This document shows, piece after piece, positions 9,401 to 15,219 of a stretch of 64,000 nucleotides of DNA. Under the pieces are notes generated by a model. The model had not been told where the DNA came from, did no database searches, and saw only the letters and a program-made list of their open reading frames with translations. How positions within the stretch are numbered: position 1 is the stretch's first letter; each line of letters starts with the position of its first letter. Origin of the DNA: UBA4416 sp964541155 (lineage in GTDB: Bacteria; Bacteroidota; Bacteroidia; B-17B0; Aurantibacillaceae); contig CAZIPC010000003.1 of assembly GCA_964541155.1 (NCBI GenBank), forward strand, positions 62,001-126,000. The letters run 5' to 3'. The position numbers and the translations under genes were made by a program.

Positions 9401-9717
9401 TTAAATATTTAATGAATGCACCTATTCGTTCAGATTTTATTCAAAATTTTCAAATTATTGGATTTGGAGATTTAGGAATGGCTTGGTATGGCTCAAATCC
9501 ATATAGCGATGCTAATGTTTTAAATAAAAATGTTTATCCTGGAAACCCTGTAACATTAACCATATACAATCAAAAAGAACCTATAGTTGGCGGTTATGGT
9601 TTTGGATTGCGTTCTCGCTTATTAGGATATTTCATTAGAGTAGATTTTGCTTGGGGGGTAGACGATAAAAAAGTACAAAAAGGAATGACATATATTTCTT
9701 TAAATACAGATTTTTAA
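6430..9717 (+). CDS. TolB-like propeller protein with C-terminal outer-membrane beta-barrel
   Basis: The 1095-residue product has a signal peptide ending THAQ (residue 19). Residues ~25-270 resemble a peptidase MA-like (gluzincin) domain with the family LPDWYKNGLISY motif, but the expected HExxH helix reads EALSELMIDQMM, so it should be catalytically dead. Residues ~300-600 contain PD40/TolB propeller blades, for example FSFSHDGKRIVMSA and YNPVFVDNSKGILFESN. After a charged linker rich in KEQEERR (~655-690), the last ~370 residues look like a BamA/Omp85-type surface-antigen barrel, ending SLNTDF with a terminal Phe. I infer an outer-membrane protein with a large periplasmic sensor or binding region. 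Homologues of this organisation are common in Bacteroidota; function unknown. Confidence 0.75.
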   Translation: MKRLFLLFLIIIGVKSTHAQFYYGSQQEFGKNRMQYQTFNWTYFDFERFRVYLYEGGQEIAKYTATSVNRQLPVLEKRLDFQLDDKIDVIVYNNQNDFKQSNIGLAGDENGNIGGVTRIIGDKIFIYFTGSRADLDRQIREALSELMIDQMMYGGRTRDVVRNSTLLSLPDWYKNGLISYISEGWHSSIDNRVMDAIQNDRFTKFNKLTGKEATMAGHAMWYYVAEEYGEAVIPNLLYMTKVTRNPDNAFLYVLGLSLQNITDEFTNKMAKRYFDYKDSTRKNPTSETGLKKTKKSKHYYQLKVSPDGQKIIYATNELGQYKVWVNALGDSKSKRLIKLNPKLERIEDNSYPLIAWHPNNSVIAMIYEKKNIIFFRTYDYETKDVNKRPITGFEKINSFSFSHDGKRIVMSAIKKGKGQSDIYIYTLNSGGVEQITNDAWDDYNPVFVDNSKGILFESNRLHDTIKASEDAKLNFKFSRNNDVFYYNASSKSNVLNRVTNTPDANETNPQEYSQGIVSYLSEANGIYNRYIGQLDSSISFIDTIEHYRYFYNTKAITNYQKNIQEHHINSTYTKYAEIIIDNLKEKLIVSSLSPLNNTITVTPQKTWFKSVPKNNLAEPDKISIVNPIRRDEDIGIKLIDSTNTKTEGIDFDNYQIDNQEKRKEQEERRPIGSDYPPPLVKKPKEAIIKSSGELRFPIQQNYYTSFKTDQVVSQLDNSFLGTNYQRFTGGGSPVYLNPGLNALFKIGLSDLFEDKRIVAGFRISGSLDNEYLLSWENRIKKIDKQLVLHRQSFLKVNGFSGVTKIQTHDIRYTWKIPFSEVVATKFSILYRNDRIVYASVSDESLAKTNIYDNYGGAKAELIFDNTRKKGLNLYNGTRFKMWAEYWRLIKEEQHDLVTLGFDFRNYKKIHRDFIWANRIAGSKSLGKDRLIYYLGGVDNWLNPQFNQSINIVKPEQYQFQTLATNMRGFQQNIRNGNNFIVINSELRLPIFKYLMNAPIRSDFIQNFQIIGFGDLGMAWYGSNPYSDANVLNKNVYPGNPVTLTIYNQKEPIVGGYGFGLRSRLLGYFIRVDFAWGVDDKKVQKGMTYISLNTDF

Positions 9718-9721
9718 ACTT

Positions 9722-10108
9722 ATGAAATGTAGTAAACCTATGACAATACAAACTATATTAATTTTATTGGCAGTTGGTTTAGCTGCAGGATTTTTGAGTG
9801 GAATGATTGGTATAGGAGGTGGAATTATTATTGTACCCGTGCTTGTATATTTTTTAGGATTTTCCCAACATCAAGCACAAGGCACTACTCTTTTTATGTT
9901 TTTATTACCAATAGGAATACTAGGTGTATTAAACTATCATAAACAAGGGTTTGTAGATTATAAAACAGCTTTAATTATATGTTCAACATTTATATTTGGA
10001 AGTTATTTTGGAAGTAAATTATCTATTTCATTAGATCAAAAAACAATTAAACAAGTTTTTGGAGCCATTATTGTTATCTTAGGTATTAAGATGCTATTGG
10101 GTAAATAA
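9722..10108 (+). CDS. Half-size TauE/SafE family membrane protein
   Basis: The 128-residue product has four predicted membrane helices and the TauE/SafE signature GLAAGFLSGMIGIGGGIIIVP near the N-terminus. QAQGTTLFMFLLPIGILG follows. Full-length TauE/SafE sulfite/sulfonate exporters are about 250 residues with two such halves; this one has a single half and would need to dimerise. No second half is encoded nearby, and the stop at 10106-10108 is followed by AT-rich non-coding DNA. Two in-frame ATGs (9722 and 9740) are possible starts; the second would remove MKCSKP. It starts 4 bp after the preceding gene. Single-half members exist in other Bacteroidota, so this need not be a truncation. The transported substrate is not predictable. 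Confidence 0.75.
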   Translation: MKCSKPMTIQTILILLAVGLAAGFLSGMIGIGGGIIIVPVLVYFLGFSQHQAQGTTLFMFLLPIGILGVLNYHKQGFVDYKTALIICSTFIFGSYFGSKLSISLDQKTIKQVFGAIIVILGIKMLLGK

Positions 10109-10198
10109 ATATTTGACATGGCATTTATTAATAAATTACTGTTGAAATAAAACTTTTTATTAAATTAAATTAACACATATTAAGGCGAAATTTGAGTT

Positions 10199-12814
10199 AT
10201 CGAAACAGACGCTCAAAATATAGACCCTCAAATCCAATCAAAAAAAAAATCCATTTGGAGATTTATTAAACGATTAAGTTTAATAATATTAATATCTGCA
10301 ATTGTAATTATAGGTAGTTCTGTTTTTTTAGTTTTTATTTATAAAAACGAGGTTATAAACCTAATTATTAAAGAATTAAATAAACACCTTAAAACAGAAG
10401 TTCGAGTTGATCCTAAAAACATTGATCTAACTATAATTAAATCGTTTCCAAATTGTGCTATAGAGTTTAAAGAAATAACAGCCATTGAATCAAAAGAATT
10501 TAAAAGTAATGATACATTATTATATGCAAAGAAATTAGCTCTAGAGTTCAATATTAAAGATTTATTTAATAAAAATTATACGGTTAAAAAAATAGAATTA
10601 GAACACGCGCGATGTTATCTTAAGATTGATAAAAATGGAGTTTCTAATTTTTCCGTATGGGAATCTGATGGCGAAAAAACTAACAATGACAGTTTAAAGT
10701 TTGCTTTAGAAAAAATAAATTTAAAATCTATTGATTTATATTTTAAAGACAGTAAGCATAAAATTAAATTAACTACAAATATTAAAAACTTATATTTTAA
10801 AGGACATTTTAATCAAAATAATTACACATTAAATTCGGATGGAGCTTGCTATGTAAATCTTTTTCAGTGTGAAAAGGTGAAATATTTACAAAATAAATCT
10901 CTCAAGTTTAAAGTAGAAGTTGATGTGGCAAATGACACATATAACATTAAGCAGTCTGAAACTTTTATTAATGAAACCCAACTCATTAGTAATGGCTCGT
11001 TTGTTTTAAAAAATCAATTACAAAACTTAGATATTAGTTTTAAAGGTAAAAATTTAGATATCTCAACTACTCTTTCGCTTTTACCAGAACGTTATAAACA
11101 TAAGATTGATGATTATGAAAGTGATGGAGAATTTTATGTATCAGGAGAATGTCATTACAAATTAGGTAAGCCCTTTGATTTAAAAGCTGATTTTGGAATT
11201 AAACAATCAAGTATTACACATAAAAAGCAAAATACCACACTTAACAATGTTAATTTATTTGGAACAATTGAAATAAATGAAAAACGAAGTGTTTTGAAAT
11301 TAAAAGATATTTCGGCCAATCTAAATAATAATAATTTTAAAGGCGATCTTGAGCTATCTCATTTTGAAGATCCTTATTTAAAATTAAAATTAAGTGCCAA
11401 TACAAAACTCGAAGAATTAATTGCGTTTTATCCGATTGATACATTACAAGAGTTGAGCGGTAATATTAGTCTAAACGCTCAATTAGAAGGACTTATCTCT
11501 GAAATAAGATCAAATGCCTATAATCCAAATGTTATTGCAAATGGCAAGGTTTTGATAAGTAATTTAAAAGTTAAATTTAAACAATCTGAAAAACAAATTA
11601 ATATACCATCAGGAGAAGTTGAATTAAGTAATAGGAATATAAGCGTTAAGCATTTAAAAATTATTAAAGGAAACTCTGACATTACATTAGAAGGAGAATC
11701 TCCGAATTTTTTAAATTATTTATTTGATCTAAATACACCATTTACTGTTATTGCAAATGTAACAAGTAATAATATCGAATTAGCAGATTTTTTATTTGGA
11801 ACTAGTCAATCAAGTCAATCTAAATCCATTATTATTTCGGATAAATTAGATGTTAATATTTCGGTAGATATAAAACATTTAACTTTTTCAAAATTTATTG
11901 CAGATCATGTTACAGGAAATATTTTACTGAAAAATCAAAAAATTGCAGGAAAAGATATCCTTTTAAAAGTGACTGATGGTGAACTAAAACTTAATGCATT
12001 TGCTGATGCTTCAGGTGAAACAATAAAAGTATCTGGAAATGCTGATTTAACTAAATTAAATATTCAAAAGTTATTTTATCAATTAAATAATTTTGGGCAA
12101 ACGGCTATTCAAGACCATAATTTAAAAGGATTTGTAACAGCTAATATTGATTTTTCAGGAGTTTGGAATAAGGAGTTAAAAGCAAATTTAAGCACAATAA
12201 ATGTTGCGAGTAATATTTTAATTGAACACGGGGAGTTAATTAAATTTAAACCCCTAGAAAGTTTAGCAAAGTACATTGATGTAAATGAGCTTAAGCATAT
12301 TAAATTCTCCACACTTCAAAGCTCAATAGATATTAAAAATAAAATGATTACACTCCCAAAAACATCTATTAAATCAAATGCTATTAATTTAGAATTATGG
12401 GGAAAACATACCTTTGATAATGGAATAGAGTATCATATTCAATTATTATTAAATGAGTTGTTAGCAAAAAAACAAAAAGCTAATAAAACACTTGATGATG
12501 AATTGTCTTTAGTAGAAAATGACCCAGAAAACAGACGTTCTGTTTTTATTTTAATGACCGGAACTATTGATAATCCAATTATTAAATACGATAGAAAAGG
12601 TGCTAAAGAAAAAATTAAGCAAGATATACAACAAGAGAAACAAAATTTAAAACAACTTTTAAAAGAAGAGTTTGGTTTTTTTAAAAAAGATACTATTAAG
12701 GTTAAAGAAATACAAAAATCTAATCAAAAATTCCTAATTCAGATTGGTGATGAAAAACCAACATCTACAAAGCCACTTCAGCCAAAACAAAAAGATGAAG
12801 AAGATGATTTTTAA
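10199..12814 (+). CDS. AsmA-family protein, start codon non-canonical or frameshifted
   Basis: The reading frame is open from 10196, just after an in-frame TGA at 10193-10195, to the stop at 12814. The first in-frame ATG/GTG/TTG is GTG at 10877, well inside the conserved fold. The true N-terminus must lie upstream. The frame encodes a cytoplasmic SKKKSIWRFIKR segment, a single membrane helix (about residues 23-44 from 10199) and NKHLKTEVRVDPKNIDLT, as in other AsmA proteins and the paralogue at 34251. ATC at 10199 is the earliest near-cognate start and gives 871 residues. Alternatively TTG at 10192 starts in another frame and joins this one if the A10 run at 10240-10249 loses one A. AsmA-like proteins are inner-membrane anchored with a long periplasmic beta-groove linked to lipid transport. 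The C-terminus is Lys/Glu/Gln-rich. Confidence 0.7.
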   Translation: METDAQNIDPQIQSKKKSIWRFIKRLSLIILISAIVIIGSSVFLVFIYKNEVINLIIKELNKHLKTEVRVDPKNIDLTIIKSFPNCAIEFKEITAIESKEFKSNDTLLYAKKLALEFNIKDLFNKNYTVKKIELEHARCYLKIDKNGVSNFSVWESDGEKTNNDSLKFALEKINLKSIDLYFKDSKHKIKLTTNIKNLYFKGHFNQNNYTLNSDGACYVNLFQCEKVKYLQNKSLKFKVEVDVANDTYNIKQSETFINETQLISNGSFVLKNQLQNLDISFKGKNLDISTTLSLLPERYKHKIDDYESDGEFYVSGECHYKLGKPFDLKADFGIKQSSITHKKQNTTLNNVNLFGTIEINEKRSVLKLKDISANLNNNNFKGDLELSHFEDPYLKLKLSANTKLEELIAFYPIDTLQELSGNISLNAQLEGLISEIRSNAYNPNVIANGKVLISNLKVKFKQSEKQINIPSGEVELSNRNISVKHLKIIKGNSDITLEGESPNFLNYLFDLNTPFTVIANVTSNNIELADFLFGTSQSSQSKSIIISDKLDVNISVDIKHLTFSKFIADHVTGNILLKNQKIAGKDILLKVTDGELKLNAFADASGETIKVSGNADLTKLNIQKLFYQLNNFGQTAIQDHNLKGFVTANIDFSGVWNKELKANLSTINVASNILIEHGELIKFKPLESLAKYIDVNELKHIKFSTLQSSIDIKNKMITLPKTSIKSNAINLELWGKHTFDNGIEYHIQLLLNELLAKKQKANKTLDDELSLVENDPENRRSVFILMTGTIDNPIIKYDRKGAKEKIKQDIQQEKQNLKQLLKEEFGFFKKDTIKVKEIQKSNQKFLIQIGDEKPTSTKPLQPKQKDEEDDF
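10240..10249 (+). repeat. A10 homopolymer in the 5' region of the AsmA-like gene
   Basis: Ten consecutive A residues lie where two reading frames could be joined. One frame begins at TTG 10192 and runs through the tract to a stop at 10267. The other is the long AsmA frame. Removal of one A fuses them. The tract may be a sequencing/assembly indel, a site of transcriptional slippage, or a phase-variable repeat. The sequence alone cannot separate these. Confidence 0.5.
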
Positions 12815-12842
12815 AAATAACGCTCTAAATTTTTAGTAATAA

Positions 12843-12876
12843 AAAAAAGCTTGTTGAAATTTCAACAAGCTTTTTT
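12843..12876. terminator. Bidirectional intrinsic terminator
   Basis: A perfect 34-bp palindrome with a GCTTGTTGAAA half and A/T runs on both sides lies between the convergent AsmA-like gene (ends 12814) and the DUF5606 gene (ends 12896). The symmetry lets it act on both strands. Confidence 0.85.
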
Positions 12877-12895
12877 GTTTTTTTAATACTATAAA

Positions 12896-13444
12896 TTATG
12901 CTACACCTGTTTTTCTAACACTAGCTGTTTTTTTAACGCCAGTAGTTGTTTTAGGTTTAGCAGTATCTTTAGTTGCTGTTTTTTTAACAGCAGCCTTTTT
13001 TTCTGTAGCCGCTTTTACAATTTTTTTCTCATTAGATGACTCAGCGGTTTCAGTTTCTTTTACTTTTAAGTTTCCAGAACTTTGTAAGCCATTATACCAG
13101 TTAAATAATTTACGCATATTACTTGTATAAACACGTTCTTTATCATAATCTGGTAAAACACTTTCAAAATAAGAAACAACAGCCTTGTCGTCTGCTTTCG
13201 AATCAATACAAGCCCCTCCTTTTTCTTTATCAAAAATAGATTTCATGATTTCAGCTACAGGTTTATCTTCTCCTGTTGTAAACATGCTAATATCTTCTAA
13301 TGAACTCACTTTAGCTGTAGAGCTAATAGAAGTACGTTTTTTATCGGCTAGTCCTTCTACAATAATTCCGTTTTTAGATTGAGCAACCACTTTATACAAT
13401 CCTGGTTGTCCGCTAATGGCAATAATTCCTGTTAAATCAATCAT
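12896..13444 (-). CDS. DUF5606 domain protein with Lys/Ala-rich tail
   Basis: The 182-residue product begins MIDLTGIIAISGQPGLYKVV and contains ESVLPDYDKERVYTSNMRKL and FNWYNGLQ. These are recognisable features of the DUF5606 family, a small cytoplasmic family conserved in Bacteroidota. Residues 1-125 form the conserved domain. The last ~45 residues are a low-complexity basic tail (repeated AAxKK, KTA, TTG units) like bacterial histone H1-like tails, suggesting nucleic-acid contact. Function is unknown. A -7-like box (TATTTTTG on the minus strand, 13478-13471) lies just upstream. It is convergent with the AsmA-like gene across a bidirectional terminator. Confidence 0.8.
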   Translation of the reverse strand: MIDLTGIIAISGQPGLYKVVAQSKNGIIVEGLADKKRTSISSTAKVSSLEDISMFTTGEDKPVAEIMKSIFDKEKGGACIDSKADDKAVVSYFESVLPDYDKERVYTSNMRKLFNWYNGLQSSGNLKVKETETAESSNEKKIVKAATEKKAAVKKTATKDTAKPKTTTGVKKTASVRKTGVA

Positions 13445-13990
13445 CGTTCTTTTTTAAAAAATTTAGATAACAAAAATAGTATTTTTTTACTATTTACCAT
13501 ACATTTTACTAAAAAACTAAATGATGCTTTTAGTATATAGGCTTATTACTAGGCAATATATTATAAATTTTAGCTGTTATATTTTTTAATTATTAATTAA
13601 GAAATACTGTATAATTTTGAGGTCGAAATTTTTTTTGTTTCTTTAAGCAATTATTAGTTGTTATTAATTAAAACACCCTATTTTAAAGGCTTTTAAAAGC
13701 ATATTTTATTCTAAATAAGCATAAAAATTAATTCTCTTAACAAAAAAATAAATACATCAAACATTTATTTTTCACTTTTTTTTATAATTTCTTTAAATGC
13801 TTGATACAGAACTAAATCACTTTTTTTTCAACGATAAGTGTTAGTTATCAATGTTAAAAAAACAGGCGTAATGTTAATTTCATTTTTAAAAAATCCGCTA
13901 ATTTTTAATCAGATTTGTAAAACACAAAAAATAAAATGCAATTCGTCTTATTAAAAGTATTAATAAAGATAAACAGTAAATAAAGAAACT
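13445..13990. other. Gene-free region between divergent DUF5606 and nrdB
   Basis: 546 bp, extremely AT-rich, with no convincing open frame or RNA gene. Visible elements are a minus-strand TATTTTTG box (13478-13471) for DUF5606 and a plus-strand TAATTTTG box (13612-13619) that would leave a ~370-nt leader before nrdB. An inverted pair CACTT-N13-AAGTG lies at 13818-13840. I could not recognise a standard NrdR box pair. The unusual length suggests regulation of nrdB. Confidence 0.5.
13471..13478 (-). promoter_or_regulatory. Putative -7 box for the DUF5606 gene
   Basis: Read on the minus strand this is TATTTTTG, matching TAnnTTTG, about 27 nt before the ATG at 13444. I did not find a TTG at the expected -33 distance, so the call rests on the -7 box alone. 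Confidence 0.35.
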
Positions 13991-14962
13991 ATGAATGAAC
14001 CAATACTAGCAGAAAATAAAGATCGCTTTGTATTATTTCCAATTAAATACAATGATATTTGGGATTTTTACAAAAAATCAGAAGCGAGCTTTTGGACAGC
14101 CGAAGAAATTGACTTATCCAATGATATTAGTGATTGGAATAATAAGTTAAATGATAACGAGCGTCATTTTGTAAAACACGTATTAGCATTTTTTGCTGCT
14201 AGTGATGGTATCGTGAATGAAAATTTAGCGATTAACTTTTTAAATGAAGTTCAATATCCTGAAGCACGCTGTTTTTATGGGTTTCAAATAATGATGGAAA
14301 ACATTCATTCAGAAACATATTCTTTATTAATAGATACTTATATAAAAGATCCTATAGAAAAAGATAAATTATTACATGCGGTTGATACTGTACCTTGTGT
14401 TGGCAAAAAGGCTGATTGGGCATTGCGTTGGATAAGTAATGGTACTTTTTCTGAACGATTAATTGCTTTTGCCGCAGTTGAAGGCATCTTTTTTTCAGGT
14501 TCATTCTGCTCAATTTTTTGGTTAAAAAAACGAGGATTAATGCCAGGATTAAGTTTCAGTAACGAATTAATTTCTCGTGATGAAGGCTTACACTGTGATT
14601 TTGCATGTTTATTGTACACTTCTCATGTGAAAAATAAATTACCAAAAGAACAAGTAACTAAAATTATAACAGATGCAGTTATAATTGAGAAAGAGTTTGT
14701 CTCAGATGCTATTCCGGTTCGTTTAATAGGAATGAATGCTGAATTAATGTGCCAATATATTGAGTTTTGCGCTGATAGGCTATTGCTAGCTTTAGGATGC
14801 GATAAATACTATAATGCTTCAAATCCATTTGATTTTATGGAAATGATTTCATTACAAGGTAAAACAAACTTCTTCGAAAAACGAGTTGCAGAATACCAAA
14901 AATCTGGTGTAATGAACAATAAAGAAGAAAACAATGTTTTTAATTTAGACGAAGATTTTTAA
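13991..14962 (+). CDS. nrdB: Class Ia ribonucleotide reductase, beta subunit
   Basis: The 323-residue product is a complete R2 subunit. It would hold the diiron centre and tyrosyl radical used to reduce ribonucleotides for DNA synthesis. Ligands by motif are D72 (AASDGIVNEN), E103 and H106 (MMENIHSETY), E164 (AAVEGIFF), and E198 and H201 (SRDEGLHCDF). The radical Tyr is Y110. The C-terminal tail NNVFNLDEDF is the peptide that docks into NrdA. Sequence style (ASDGIVNENL, SETYSLLID) is the eukaryote-like R2 type usual in Bacteroidota. It is followed by nrdA after a 257-bp gap that may hold regulatory sites. Start ATG 13991 gives the expected N-terminus. Confidence 0.96.
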   Translation: MNEPILAENKDRFVLFPIKYNDIWDFYKKSEASFWTAEEIDLSNDISDWNNKLNDNERHFVKHVLAFFAASDGIVNENLAINFLNEVQYPEARCFYGFQIMMENIHSETYSLLIDTYIKDPIEKDKLLHAVDTVPCVGKKADWALRWISNGTFSERLIAFAAVEGIFFSGSFCSIFWLKKRGLMPGLSFSNELISRDEGLHCDFACLLYTSHVKNKLPKEQVTKIITDAVIIEKEFVSDAIPVRLIGMNAELMCQYIEFCADRLLLALGCDKYYNASNPFDFMEMISLQGKTNFFEKRVAEYQKSGVMNNKEENNVFNLDEDF

Positions 14963-15151
14963 ACGAAATCCGTTCGCTAATTTAAAAAAATCAAAAAAAC
15001 GCAATTAAACCATATATAAGATGTTCATCTTAAAAAAGGCTCTGCCTCAAGAGATATTTATGCTCTAATTTTAGTGAAAATCTTAAAAAAAATAATTAAC
15101 CGTCACTTTGTTAATATTAAGTGGCTATCACATAAAAAATAAAAAATTATA

Positions 15152-15169
15152 GTTATAACTTGTTATAAC
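15152..15169. promoter_or_regulatory. Tandem GTTATAAC palindromes upstream of nrdA
   Basis: Two copies of the perfect 8-bp palindrome GTTATAAC (15152-15159 and 15162-15169) lie exactly 10 bp apart centre to centre, about 50 bp before the nrdA start. The one-helical-turn spacing fits a cooperative operator. A CACTT-N10-AAGTG inverted pair is 45 bp further upstream (15104-15123). No known regulator can be named. Confidence 0.35.
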
Positions 15170-15219
15170 GAAAAGAGACACTCAAAAACTAAGTAAAACC
15201 AATTTAAAAATTAAAGGCA

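Noticed and set aside
10877..12814. GTG 10877 as the start of the first AsmA-like gene
   Set aside because: The same frame upstream encodes the family's membrane anchor and N-terminal domain; starting at 10877 would delete them.
13445..13990. Hidden small RNA or tRNA in the long gap before nrdB
   Set aside because: No cloverleaf, no GC-rich helices and no terminator-like hairpin with a U-run were found; only promoter-like boxes are visible.
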